Origin: Aliitabrizicola sp041905595 | GTDB taxonomy: Bacteria; Pseudomonadota; Alphaproteobacteria; Rhodobacterales; Rhodobacteraceae | Length of the DNA: 64,000 bases | Reading direction: 5' to 3' | NCBI GenBank assembly: GCA_041905595.1 | Contig: JAYRKT010000001.1 | Location: 62,001-126,000 of the forward strand | In this document: piece after piece, positions 1-10,877 of the stretch | Numbering within the stretch: position 1 is the first letter of the stretch | How the letters are laid out: every line of letters starts with the position of its first letter | Made by a program: the position numbers and the translations under genes | The notes under the pieces: model-generated | The model's input: only the letters and a program-made list of their open reading frames with translations | Told to the model about the DNA's origin: nothing | Database searches by the model: none

Positions 1-1165
<1,165 letters not shown>

Positions 1166-1193
1166 TCGAAACTCCTTTTGGCTGCATGTAGCT

Positions 1194-1211
1194 GCCGGTC
1201 CTGCAACCGGC
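1194..1211 (-). other. Small inverted repeat upstream of the Do protease gene
   Basis: A perfect 6-bp inverted repeat (GCCGGT/ACCGGC, 6-base loop) sits about 30 bases before the protease GTG. It is the only clear structure in the 138-bp gap after the DUF2065 gene. It could be a leader hairpin or a weak processing site; there is no T-tract, so a terminator is not supported. Confidence 0.3.
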
Positions 1212-1306
1212 CTGATGCGCAGATACACCGCGTGAGGGCGCCATCTGCAATGCAATCCCGTTCGCATAGGCTCAATTCAGTGTGAAAGATCCGTTAGCAG
1301 ACTCTG

Positions 1307-1497
1307 TCACGCCCCAAGATGACGGGCAAGCCAGACGAGCATCACGCCCAAGGCCATTGCCCCCAGGCCGAGAACCCTGCGCTGGTCCCGCGGCATGGCT
1401 GAAAAGCGCGCCAGCAGTTCCTCCATGCGCGAAGGGGCCAGCGCAAGCGCCAGCCCCTCGACGGACAGAACCAGACCGATCGCCAGAAGCAGAAGGG

Positions 1498-1501
<4 letters not shown>
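1307..1501 (-). CDS. Small membrane protein, DUF2065 family
   Basis: A 64-residue protein with two hydrophobic segments (about residues 2-22 and 45-60) separated by a short charged loop (SRMEELLARFSAMPRDQRR). This is the typical shape of DUF2065 proteins, which are commonly encoded beside hflC. Its ATG overlaps the hflC stop by 4 bp (ATGA), so translation is probably coupled. Function is unknown; position suggests an accessory of the HflKC membrane complex. The family call rests on size, topology and neighbourhood. Confidence 0.8.
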
Positions 1502-2411
<910 letters not shown>

Positions 2412-2412
<1 letters not shown>

Positions 2413-3608
2413 CAGTTGCTCCCTCCCGCCTGGGTACCGGTTGTCGCCGCCGCGCCCGGGGCGGACAGGCGCCCAAGCTCATTAAGTGGCAGGATCGGCA
2501 CGACGCCCTGACCCACCGCGTTTTCCGCCGAAACGCCGTCCAGGATGACCTTGTTCATGTCGCCAAAGACCCGCTCCATCGTCTCGAGATAAAGGCGGCG
2601 GCGCGTGATATCTGGCGCCTTCTCGTATTCGGTGAGCAGAGAAAGGAAGCGGCTGGTCTGGCCCTCCGCCTCGTTGATGACCCGCGAGCGATAGGCCTCG
2701 GATTCCTCAAGCAGACGGGCGGCATCCCCCCGCGCGCCGGCTGTCACGCGGTTGGCGTAGGCATCCGCCTCTTTTTCCAGACGGTCACGTTCCTGCTGCG
2801 CGGCTTGCACCTCGCGGAAGCTGTCGATGACTTCGCGCGGCGGGTCGGCGCGGTCAAAGTTCACTCGCACGACATTGATGCCCGAGTTGTAGCTGTCGAG
2901 AGTGGCCTGCACGGATTGGCGCAGGTCGGCGGCAATCGCGCCGCGGTCGCGGTTCAGGATCGGCGCGAGTTCGGACCGTGCGATGATGTCGCGCATCGCG
3001 CTTTCCGAGACGGCGCGGATGGTGTCGGTCGGATCGGCGAGGTTGAACAGGTATTTGGCCGGATCGGTGATGTTCCAGACCACCTGGAACTGCAGATCGA
3101 CGATGTTCTGGTCGCGGGTCAGCATCAGGCCGGTATCGTTGTCGCCGTCCTTGCCAGTGCCGACGTCGGTCTGCCGTTCACCGGTAACCTGCACGATCTC
3201 GGCAGAGACGAAGGGCCAGGGCGCAAAGTTCAGGCCCGGATTGCCGATGCCCGAATACTTGCCGAGGAAAAGCTCGACCGAGCGTTCTTCCGGTTTGACC
3301 GTGTAGAAGGACATGAACGCCCAAAGGCCCAGCGCCGCGAGCGCGCCGATCGCGATCCCCTGCCGGGTGAAGATCGGGCCAAGGCCGCCACCACCGGAGC
3401 CGCCGCCATTGCCGCCGCCCCCCTGACGACCGCGCCCACCCATCAGGACACGGAGCTGTTCCTGGCCCTTCTTCATCAGCTCGTCGATTTCGGGAAGCTG
3501 CGGGCCTTCGCCCGGGCGCCGTCCGCCACGATTGTTGTCACCCCGGTTATCGCCGCGATTGTCGCCGCCCGATCCTCCGCCGCCCCAGGGGCCGCCGCTG
3601 CCTGCCAT
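2412..3608 (-). CDS. hflK: HflK, SPFH/prohibitin-type membrane protein (FtsH regulator subunit)
   Basis: 398 residues. The cytoplasmic N-terminus is very Gly/Arg/Asn-rich (about residues 1-30 and 55-75), then a single transmembrane segment near residues 85-105 leads into an SPFH domain (YTVKPEERSVELFLGKY) and a long helical region rich in Glu/Ala/Arg. This is the standard HflK layout. It partners HflC in the FtsH-associated HflKC complex. It is the first gene of the minus-strand operon; an AAGGA motif lies four bases before the ATG. Confidence 0.95.
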
Positions 3609-3663
3609 CCGTTCCTTCCTTCACGTCGTGCTGCAACGCGACTTGGTCATCGCGCGGCGAATT

Positions 3664-5031
3664 TCAAGCTTTGCGCACCGGGTTGCGCAAAGTCACCAGT
3701 TCTTCGGCCATCGTCGGATGGACTGCAACCGTGCGGTCGAAATCCTCTTTCGTGGCGCCCATGCGTATCGCGATCGCCGCAAGCTGGATCATCTCTCCTG
3801 CACCAGGCGCAACGATATGGCACCCTAGAACCCGGCGTGTCGCCTGGCTGACGATGAGCTTCATCAGGACCCGCTCTTCGTCACCGGCGAAGGCCGACTG
3901 CATCGGGCGGAAGGCGGTCGCATAGACCTCGATCGGCTCCTGCTCGCGGGCGGCCTCTTCAGTCAGCCCGACGCTGCCCAGTTCGGGCTGGGTGAAGACG
4001 GCCGAGGCGACGAGATCGTGCTCGGCCTGGCGCGGCACACCGCGAAACACCGTATCGGCAAAGGCATGGCCCTCGCGGATCGCGACGGGGGTCAGGTTGA
4101 TCCGGTCGGTGACATCGCCCACGGCAAAAATCGACGGAACGGCGGTCTGGCTCCAGCCATCGACCTCGATCTGGCCGCGCCGGCCGATGCCGACGCCAAG
4201 GCTCTCGAGTCCCAGACCTTCGGTGTTCGGCACGCGCCCCGTCGCATACATCACTGCGTCGAAGTCGCAGTCATGCCCATCGGTGGTGGTGGCGCGGATG
4301 CTGCCCTCCGGCGTCCGCTGCAACTGGAGGATCGACGTGCCTGTGCGCAGGTCGATCCCATTGCTGCGCATCGCGTTCGCGACATGGCCGCGCGCCTCGT
4401 CATCGAAGCCGCGCAAGATCTGGGCACCGCGATAGAACTGGCTGACCTTCACCCCCAGGCCGTTCATGATACAGGCGAATTCCGAGGCGATGTAACCGCC
4501 GCCGACGATCAGGAGGCGCTTTGGAAGCTCGGGCAGATGGAACATGTCGTTCGAGGTCAGCACGAGATCCGAGCCCGGGAATTCCGGAACGAAGGGGCGT
4601 CCGCCCGTCGCAATCAGGATCGTGCGGGCTGTGACCACCTGCCCCGTCGCAAGCCGGACCGAGTGGGGGTCGTCGAGGCGTGCGCGAGTGTTGAAGACTT
4701 CGACCCCGGCTTTCGAAAGCGTGTTGCGATAGGCGGCCTCAAGCCGGTCAAGCTCGGCCTCGAGTTTTCTCCTGAAGGAATCCCAGTCGAACCCGTCCGC
4801 GCTGACCTGCCAGCCATAGGCGACAGCTTCGCGCAGGGTTGCGGGATAGGACGAGGCGAAGACCATCAGCTTCTTCGGCACACAGCCCCGGATGACGCAG
4901 GTGCCGCCCATCCGGTCCTCTTCGGCCAGGGCAACCCGGGCCCCTCCCTCGGCCGCCGCGATCCGGGCTGCGCGCACGCCCCCTGATCCGCCGCCAATGA
5001 CGAACAGGTCGTAATCGAAGGCGTCACTCAT
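3664..5031 (-). CDS. gor: Glutathione-disulfide reductase (NADPH)
   Basis: 455 residues from the ATG that overlaps the rpiA stop by 4 bp. The FAD-binding GGGSGG lies at residues 13-18, the redox-active disulfide is Cys45/Cys50 (GGTCVIRGC), the NADPH fold is VGGGYIASEF, and the C-terminal HPTMAEE carries the catalytic His/Glu of the partner active site. It reduces oxidised glutathione with NADPH in the cytoplasm. Coupling to rpiA, a pentose phosphate enzyme, fits NADPH supply. The open frame runs about 115 codons further upstream, but that part lies inside rpiA in another frame and is not glutathione-reductase-like, so it is excluded. Confidence 0.95.
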   Translation of the reverse strand: MSDAFDYDLFVIGGGSGGVRAARIAAAEGGARVALAEEDRMGGTCVIRGCVPKKLMVFASSYPATLREAVAYGWQVSADGFDWDSFRRKLEAELDRLEAAYRNTLSKAGVEVFNTRARLDDPHSVRLATGQVVTARTILIATGGRPFVPEFPGSDLVLTSNDMFHLPELPKRLLIVGGGYIASEFACIMNGLGVKVSQFYRGAQILRGFDDEARGHVANAMRSNGIDLRTGTSILQLQRTPEGSIRATTTDGHDCDFDAVMYATGRVPNTEGLGLESLGVGIGRRGQIEVDGWSQTAVPSIFAVGDVTDRINLTPVAIREGHAFADTVFRGVPRQAEHDLVASAVFTQPELGSVGLTEEAAREQEPIEVYATAFRPMQSAFAGDEERVLMKLIVSQATRRVLGCHIVAPGAGEMIQLAAIAIRMGATKEDFDRTVAVHPTMAEELVTLRNPVRKA

Positions 5032-5816
5032 TCCTCGGCCTCGAGGAAGATGTTGTCTGGCGCGTTGAAGAACAGCCGGTCCTGTTCGACTGTGCCGGCA
5101 TTGATGTCGCGGATCTCGACCCGGCCGTCGCCATGGCCGATCACCACCACGTCGCAGATGTCGATGAACAGGCCATTCTCGACAACGCCCGGTATCTGGT
5201 TCAGGACCAGCGCCAACTGGCGCGGATTGCCGATACGCTTCAGATGCAGATCGACGATGTAGTTCGCCTCGTCGGTCAGAAGCGGCCGGTCGCCGTTCAT
5301 CCGCAGCGTCACGTCGCGACCGAGAACATCCATCCCGGTCAGCAGTTCCTCGATCAGCGATTTCGTCGTCTGCCATCCGAAGGGGATGACCTCGACCGGC
5401 AGGGGGAAGGCGCCAAGCTGGGTCACGTCCTTGGCCGCGTCAGCGATCACCACCATCCGGTCGGAAGCGGTCGCCACGATCTTTTCCTGGAGGAGTGCCG
5501 CCCCGCCGCCCTTGATAAGGTTGAGGTCGCGGTCCACCTCGTCGGCGCCGTCGATGGTCAGGTCCAGCCACTTCGCCTCGTCCAGGCTCACGACGGTCAG
5601 GCCAAGATCATGCGCCAGTTCCGCCGTCCGCGTCGAGGTCGGCACACCCTGAACCCGCAGCCCTTCCTTGCGGACCCGCTCCGCCAAACAGCGCACCATC
5701 CAGGCTGCGGTCGATCCGGTGCCGAGGCCCAGCTTCATCCCGTCCTGGACAAAATCCACGGCGCGCTTGGCGGCCACGAACTTGGCCCGTTCGATGGGTG
5801 AGAGGTCGCTGGTCAT
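5028..5816 (-). CDS. rpiA: Ribose-5-phosphate isomerase A
   Basis: 262 residues. Interconverts ribose 5-phosphate and ribulose 5-phosphate in the pentose phosphate pathway. The phosphate-loop GLGTGSTA is near residue 30, followed by VPTSTRTAELA, the catalytic-acid region DGADEVD and KGGGAALLQEK, all RpiA signatures. The start MTSDLSPIERAK is chosen because GGAG lies six bases upstream and family length fits; an in-frame ATG 34 codons earlier gives an unlikely extension. The stop overlaps the gor start (ATGA), so the two genes are coupled. Confidence 0.95.
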   Translation of the reverse strand: MTSDLSPIERAKFVAAKRAVDFVQDGMKLGLGTGSTAAWMVRCLAERVRKEGLRVQGVPTSTRTAELAHDLGLTVVSLDEAKWLDLTIDGADEVDRDLNLIKGGGAALLQEKIVATASDRMVVIADAAKDVTQLGAFPLPVEVIPFGWQTTKSLIEELLTGMDVLGRDVTLRMNGDRPLLTDEANYIVDLHLKRIGNPRQLALVLNQIPGVVENGLFIDICDVVVIGHGDGRVEIRDINAGTVEQDRLFFNAPDNIFLEAEE

Positions 5817-5922
5817 GTGGGGCTCCAGAGCTGGGACTGCGATGTTATAGGAAACATCCCCGTCCACTGCGAGACCGAAAACCCCTGCCGATCTTGACTT
5901 TCCGGCCGGCGACCCCATTCTT

Positions 5923-5941
5923 GCGAATTATTCTCATTATC
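5923..5941 (+). promoter_or_regulatory. Fur/Mur-type operator in front of the Nramp transporter gene
   Basis: On the minus strand this 19-mer reads GATAATGAGAATAATTCGC and matches the classical Fur box GATAATGATAATCATTATC at 15 of 19 positions. It ends only 11 bases before the GTG start of the transporter, so a bound repressor would sit on or beside the transcription start. In alphaproteobacteria such boxes upstream of manganese uptake genes are usually read by the Fur homologue Mur; that assignment is inferred. Confidence 0.6.
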
Positions 5942-5952
5942 AGGATCGTGCG

Positions 5953-7302
5953 GTGCAGGACAATTTCACGCTCAACGGATTGCCGGCGGCGGAGGGCGGC
6001 AACTGGCGCCGCGACCGCGGTGATGCCGCCCTTGCCGACGTGCACCGGTCGGTCCGTGTCCCAAATACCGGCTGGCGCAAGTTCGTGGCCTTCCTCGGGC
6101 CGGGCTACATGGTGGCCGTGGGCTACATGGATCCAGGCAACTGGGCGACCTCGCTCGCCGGTGGGTCTAAGTTCGGCTACACGCTGCTCTTCGTCGCACT
6201 GATTTCGAATATCATGGCGATCGTTCTGCAATCGCTCTGTGCGAGGCTGGCGATCGCTTCGGGGCGCGACCTCGCCCAGGCCTGCCGCGACGCCTTTCCG
6301 CGCTGGATCAACGTCCCGCTGTGGTTCCTCGCGGAATGCGCGATCATCGCAACCGACATCGCCGAGGTGATCGGCACCGCCATCGGTCTGAACCTGCTCT
6401 TCGGCATCCCGCTGGAGCTTGGGGTACTGATCACCGCGCTCGACGTGTTCCTGATCCTTTGGCTGCAAACCAAAGGCTTCCGCTGGCTCGAGGCGTTCAT
6501 CATCACTCTGCTCGGGGTGATTGCGCTGTGCTTTGGCATCCAGATCATGCTGGCCGATCCGGACTGGGGCGGCGTGATCCGCGGTTTCGCCCCGACGGTC
6601 GAGATCGTCCGCAACCCGGAGATGCTGTATCTTGCGCTCGGCATCCTTGGCGCGACGGTCATGCCGCACAATCTCTACCTGCACTCGGCCATCGTGCAGA
6701 CCCGCGATTTCGGCCAGACCCTGCCCGAAAAACGCCAGGCGCTGACCTATGCCACGCTCGACAGCACCATCGCGCTGATGTTCGCCCTGCTCATCAACGC
6801 CTCAATCCTGATCCTTGCCGCAGCCAGTTTCCACGCCACAGGCCAGACGGACGTCGCCGAACTTGGTGATGCGCATCTGTTGCTCGGACCGCTACTGGGT
6901 TCAGCCATCGCACCGACGCTTTTTGCGATTTCGTTGCTTGCCTGCGGCTTGAACTCCACCGTCACGGCGACATTGGCGGGTCAGGCGGTGATGGAGGGGT
7001 TCCTGCAGATGCGGCTGAAACCCTGGGTTCGGCGTCTCATCACCCGGGCCCTCGCGATCATTCCGGCGGCAGGGGTCACGATCCTTTATGGCGCGCAAGA
7101 GACCGGGCGACTGCTGATCCTGACGCAGGTTGTCCTGTCGCTGCAACTGAGCTTCGCAGTCGTGCCGCTGGTCTTGTTCACCACCGACAGGCGCAAGATG
7201 GGCGCGCTTGTAGCGCCGGGCTGGCTTGCCGTCGTCGCGGTGGTGATCGCAGCGGCGATCGTGGCCCTGAACCTCAAGCTGCTCTGGGATTTCCTCGGCT
7301 GA
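5953..7302 (+). CDS. mntH: Nramp-family divalent metal (Mn2+/Fe2+) : H+ symporter, MntH-like
   Basis: 449 residues with about eleven hydrophobic segments. The two metal-site signatures of the Nramp family are present: DPGNW in the first transmembrane helix (GYMDPGNWAT) and MPHNLYLHSA in the sixth. These give an Asp, an Asn and, in place of the usual Met, a family-typical helix-6 motif for coordinating Mn2+. Import is proton-coupled at the inner membrane. The GTG start has AGGA eight bases upstream. A Fur/Mur-like box immediately before the gene suggests repression by metal. It stands alone, divergent from rpiA-gor. Confidence 0.92.
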   Translation: MQDNFTLNGLPAAEGGNWRRDRGDAALADVHRSVRVPNTGWRKFVAFLGPGYMVAVGYMDPGNWATSLAGGSKFGYTLLFVALISNIMAIVLQSLCARLAIASGRDLAQACRDAFPRWINVPLWFLAECAIIATDIAEVIGTAIGLNLLFGIPLELGVLITALDVFLILWLQTKGFRWLEAFIITLLGVIALCFGIQIMLADPDWGGVIRGFAPTVEIVRNPEMLYLALGILGATVMPHNLYLHSAIVQTRDFGQTLPEKRQALTYATLDSTIALMFALLINASILILAAASFHATGQTDVAELGDAHLLLGPLLGSAIAPTLFAISLLACGLNSTVTATLAGQAVMEGFLQMRLKPWVRRLITRALAIIPAAGVTILYGAQETGRLLILTQVVLSLQLSFAVVPLVLFTTDRRKMGALVAPGWLAVVAVVIAAAIVALNLKLLWDFLG

Positions 7303-7319
7303 CAAGCGGCCGATCCCGG

Positions 7320-7919
7320 TCAACTGCCTTTCTTTTCCTCCGCAGGCGCAGGCAAGGCGGCGACCGCTTCCGCCACGGCGCGATACTCGGCCAATGTAAC
7401 CCTGCCGTCGCCGTCGACATCGAAACGTATGACCCCGCGCATCGTCGCGATTTCGCGGCCCGGCACCTCACCTTCGGCTTCCGCTGCCGCGAACTGGCGC
7501 AACTCGCCGGCATCCAAGGCGCTGTCGCCGTTGCGGTCGGCATGTGCGGCTGCAACGGCCAGCCAACCGCGGTTGCGCGCCCCAGAGGCCGCCGCGAGCG
7601 CCTCCAGTTCGTCGGCGGCGATCGTCCCGTTGTTGTCGAGATCCGCCGCCAGAAGCCGCGACAGGACCGAGACCCGCGCATCCGCCAGCCGCAAGGAAAC
7701 GGCGGTTTCGATCTGCGCCTGACTGATGCCGCCGCCCGTGCCTGATCCGGCGATCAGCATCACAACGGCCTCCTCCGCCCGGTCGGGTGAGGACTGGATC
7801 CGCTTGACCACCGCCGCAGGCAGCCCTGCCGCCGCGGCTTGGGCGGACCGCATTCCATCCTGAGCCGAAGCCAGCATCGGCAGCGCAATGAAGAAGACCG
7901 TCAGCCTGATGATCGTCAT
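7320..7919 (-). CDS. Secreted EF-hand calcium-binding protein
   Basis: 199 residues from the ATG six bases after a GGG-rich ribosome site (an in-frame TTG two codons earlier is also possible). A signal peptide ending near ALPMLASAQ directs export. Three EF-hand loops are visible: DLDNNGTIAADE, HADRNGDSALDA (first Asp replaced by His-Ala-Asp) and DVDGDGRVTLAE. No other catalytic domain is apparent, so a periplasmic Ca2+ buffer or sensor is the best guess. It converges on mntH with an 17-bp gap and has no clear operon partner. Function is inferred only from the motifs. Confidence 0.8.
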   Translation of the reverse strand: MTIIRLTVFFIALPMLASAQDGMRSAQAAAAGLPAAVVKRIQSSPDRAEEAVVMLIAGSGTGGGISQAQIETAVSLRLADARVSVLSRLLAADLDNNGTIAADELEALAAASGARNRGWLAVAAAHADRNGDSALDAGELRQFAAAEAEGEVPGREIATMRGVIRFDVDGDGRVTLAEYRAVAEAVAALPAPAEEKKGS

Positions 7920-8080
7920 GACCAACCCTTTCTGTTACCGACTGCCAGACTGGACGTTTTCTGGTTAACCGCCGGTGAACGTCACCCGGAATGCCAAGCG
8001 GAATTTGTCCGGAATAGGTCGCTTTCCGCTTGGCCCGCTACCGCATCTGCCCTGATAGTCGCGCAAGCCAGGGAGCAATC

Positions 8081-8746
8081 ATGTACATCCTTCACGCCTT
8101 GCCCGATAGCGCGGGCCTCGTCGTCGATTGCCTTCTCCGCGAGATGGGGGTGCCCTTCCGACTGCACCTGATCGACCGGGCCTCAAGCGAACGCGACGAG
8201 CCGCCCTACCGGGCGCTGCATCCCGAGGGCAAGGTTCCGGTCCTTGAAACCCCCGACGACCCTATCTTCGAGACGGGCGCCATCCTTCTGTGGCTGGGCG
8301 AACGCCATCCCGGCTTCTGCCCGGCCCCAGGCAGTCCCGAGCGGGCCGCGTTCCTGAAGTGGTTCGTCTACACCAACAACGCGCTCCATACGACGGTGAT
8401 GGAGCTGTTCTATCCCGAACGCCACGCCGGTTCGCCCGAAGCCCTGCCGGCCTTCCTGACCACCGCCGCCGGTCGTCTGTCCGGCCAGCTTGCCCTGCTC
8501 GAAGCGATGGCCGCGAGCCGGCCCGACTGGTGCGCCCCGGGCCGGCCGACGGTCCTTGGTTACTACCTGTCCATGCTCCTGCGCTGGATCCTGTCCTTCG
8601 AGGAAAGCCACCCGGCCAACCGCAGCGCCGATGACTATCCCGCGCTTCTCGCCCTTGCCCGCTCGCTTGAGACCCGGCCCGCCGCCATTGCGGCGGCCGA
8701 AGCGGAAGAGCTAGGGCCGACCATCTTTTCAGCGCCGAGCTATTGA
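8081..8746 (+). CDS. Glutathione S-transferase-like protein
   Basis: 221 residues. The N-terminal thioredoxin-fold half begins YILHALPDSAGLVVDCLLREMG and contains the cis-proline GKVPVLE and the ETGAILLWLGERHPG glutathione-contact region; an all-helical C-terminal half follows. The ATG is set by GGGAG six bases upstream, which removes a 17-codon in-frame extension. Substrate is unknown; the family includes conjugating, reducing and isomerising enzymes. It ends seven bases before sdaA and may be cotranscribed with it. Confidence 0.85.
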   Translation: MYILHALPDSAGLVVDCLLREMGVPFRLHLIDRASSERDEPPYRALHPEGKVPVLETPDDPIFETGAILLWLGERHPGFCPAPGSPERAAFLKWFVYTNNALHTTVMELFYPERHAGSPEALPAFLTTAAGRLSGQLALLEAMAASRPDWCAPGRPTVLGYYLSMLLRWILSFEESHPANRSADDYPALLALARSLETRPAAIAAAEAEELGPTIFSAPSY

Positions 8747-8753
8747 GGCCGTC

Positions 8754-10133
8754 ATGTTCCTGTCCGTCTTCGACATGTTCAAGGTAGGCGTTGGCCCCTC
8801 ATCGTCCCACACGATGGGGCCGATGGTGGCGGGCGCGCGCTTTCTTGACACGCTCCGCAACAGCCCGTTCCATCCAAAGGGCCTGCGCGCCTCGCTTCAT
8901 GGCTCACTCGCCTTCACCGGGGTCGGTCACGCGACCGACCGGGCCACGATCCTGGGCCTCGCGGGGTTCGATCCCGCCACCTATGATGCCGAGAAGGCAG
9001 AGGCCGCGCTGGCCCGCATCCGCGAGACGAAGATGATCGAGCCGCCGGGCCTGCCTGTCATGCGGTTCGATCCGGCGACCGATCTTGTCTTCGATTACGG
9101 CCCGTCCTTGCCTGGCCATGCCAACGGCATGATCATCAAGGCAACCGATGCCCAGGGCGACGTGATCCTGGAAGAGACCTATTACTCCATCGGCGGTGGT
9201 TTCGTGGTGACCGAGGCCGAGCAGACCGAAGCGGCGGGACAGAAGGCCAAGGCCCGCGCTAATGTGCCCTACCCTTTCGAGACTGCCGACGAAATGCTGG
9301 AGATGGCCAGGTCCTCGGGTCTGTCGATCGCCCAGATGAAGCGCGCCAACGAGCTTAAGTTCCGCAGCGCGGCCGAGCTTGACCGTGGCATCGCCCGGAT
9401 CTGGGAGGTGATGAACGCCTGCATCGAGCGCGGCATGAAGGGCGAAGGCATCCTTCCCGGCGGGCTGAAGGTCCGCCGCCGCGCCAAGGGCATCCATGAC
9501 GCGCTGATGGCCGAGCGCGGGCTGAACATGACCGCTCCGCACACGATCAACGACTGGATGAGCCTTTACGCGATGGCGGTGAACGAGGAGAACGCCGCCG
9601 GTGGGCAGGTGGTGACCGCACCCACCAATGGCGCGGCTGGCGTTCTGCCCGCGACGATCCGCTACTGGCTGGATCACGTCCCTGGCGCTTCATCGGCGCG
9701 GATCGGCGATTTCCTTCTGACTGCCGCTGCAGTCGGCGGGCTTTGCAAGCACAACGCCTCGATCTCGGGCGCGGAATGCGGTTGCCAGGCCGAGGTCGGC
9801 AGTGCCGCCGCCATGTCGGCTGCGGGCCTGGCGGCCGTCCTTGGCGGAACGCCCGAGCAGATCGAGAATGCGGCCGAGATCGCGCTCGAACATCACCTCG
9901 GCATGACCTGCGACCCGGTGAAGGGGCTGGTCCAGGTGCCCTGCATCGAACGCAACGGCCTGGGCGCGATCAAGGCGGTGTCGGCCGCAAGCCTGGCGAT
10001 GCGGGGCGACGGGCAGCATCTTGTCAGCCTCGATGTCTGCATCGAGACGATGCGGCAGACTGGCAAGGACATGCATGAGAAGTACAAGGAAACCTCGCTC
10101 GGCGGCCTGGCCGTGAACGTGCCGAATTGCTGA
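8754..10133 (+). CDS. sdaA: L-serine ammonia-lyase (single-chain, iron-sulfur type)
   Basis: 459 residues, the length of single-chain bacterial L-serine dehydratases. It converts L-serine to pyruvate and ammonia. The N-terminal beta domain opens SVFDMFKVGVGPSSSHTMGP, with the SSSHT substrate/phosphate-loop motif. The C-terminal alpha domain has the 4Fe-4S cysteines in CKHNASISGAECGCQ and MTCDPVKGLVQVPC. GAGG lies five bases before the ATG. Confidence 0.95.
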   Translation: MFLSVFDMFKVGVGPSSSHTMGPMVAGARFLDTLRNSPFHPKGLRASLHGSLAFTGVGHATDRATILGLAGFDPATYDAEKAEAALARIRETKMIEPPGLPVMRFDPATDLVFDYGPSLPGHANGMIIKATDAQGDVILEETYYSIGGGFVVTEAEQTEAAGQKAKARANVPYPFETADEMLEMARSSGLSIAQMKRANELKFRSAAELDRGIARIWEVMNACIERGMKGEGILPGGLKVRRRAKGIHDALMAERGLNMTAPHTINDWMSLYAMAVNEENAAGGQVVTAPTNGAAGVLPATIRYWLDHVPGASSARIGDFLLTAAAVGGLCKHNASISGAECGCQAEVGSAAAMSAAGLAAVLGGTPEQIENAAEIALEHHLGMTCDPVKGLVQVPCIERNGLGAIKAVSAASLAMRGDGQHLVSLDVCIETMRQTGKDMHEKYKETSLGGLAVNVPNC

Positions 10134-10137
10134 AAGG

Positions 10138-10764
10138 TCAATTCAAGCGGCGCAGGCAGCCAGCCGTACGAACGGCTTCGTAAAGGGCGAAATCCTCCGC
10201 CCAGGTCTTGTGCAACGCCTCGGACAGGTCGACAGGGAGCGCTGGCATCGCCTTGTCAGCGGAGGCATTGCGGCGCGGCAGGTGCAGGCCTGCGGCAGCC
10301 TTCTTTGCGAGGAAGGTCTTGAGCCGGTGCAGATTGGCGAAGTCGAACAGGTAGTCGACCTCGGCCCGCCCATCGGCAAAGCCCACGAACTGCGCCTGGC
10401 TGCCGGTTCGCGCATGGGCCGGAACCGGGCGCAACAGACAGTCCTCGAGAAACCGCTCGAAGCCTATGCCCGATGTATCGACCGACAGCCCGCGAACCTT
10501 TTCACGCTGCCGGTAGCGGTACCAGCTCCAGGCCCGGTCGAGGGGGTCGCGAACCACCGAAAAGGTCTCGAGCGGACCTCCAAGCGCCAGCGAAAGCGGC
10601 TCTTCGATCTTCCTGCGAAATCCGATGATCCCGATGTGACGGTCCGCCCTGTCGCGAACGATTACCTCATCGGGAAAGCCCCGCTTCATCATCCGGGAGA
10701 TCGAGGTGCTGGCGGCCTTCGGCATTTCGAGGAAGACCAGCCGTTGCCTGCCGAGAATGATCAT
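10138..10764 (-). CDS. Sulfotransferase-family protein
   Basis: 208 residues from the ATG reading MIILGRQRLVFLEMPKAASTSI. The PKAASTSIS segment (about residues 15-23) matches the 5'-phosphosulfate loop and SVVRDPLDRAWSWY (about 68-81) the 3'-phosphate-binding region of PAPS-dependent sulfotransferases. Acceptor is unknown; related bacterial proteins act on surface glycans or are uncharacterised. It converges with sdaA, five bases away. An upstream in-frame ATG adds 37 residues that look like noncoding sequence. Confidence 0.75.
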   Translation of the reverse strand: MIILGRQRLVFLEMPKAASTSISRMMKRGFPDEVIVRDRADRHIGIIGFRRKIEEPLSLALGGPLETFSVVRDPLDRAWSWYRYRQREKVRGLSVDTSGIGFERFLEDCLLRPVPAHARTGSQAQFVGFADGRAEVDYLFDFANLHRLKTFLAKKAAAGLHLPRRNASADKAMPALPVDLSEALHKTWAEDFALYEAVRTAGCLRRLN

Positions 10765-10877
10765 CCGCTGCTTCCCCTCCCTTCCATCGCAAGCAGATCG
10801 CAAATTCCCGACGTCAACAAGCCTGCGGTGTCGTGGCTGGGCTGGACGTTGTCCTGTCGCACGACTAGGCAGCACGG

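Noticed and set aside
5032..5376. N-terminal extension of glutathione reductase giving a 570-residue protein
   Set aside because: It lies wholly inside rpiA in another frame, is Arg/Asp-rich shadow sequence and unlike the family; the true ATG overlaps the rpiA stop.
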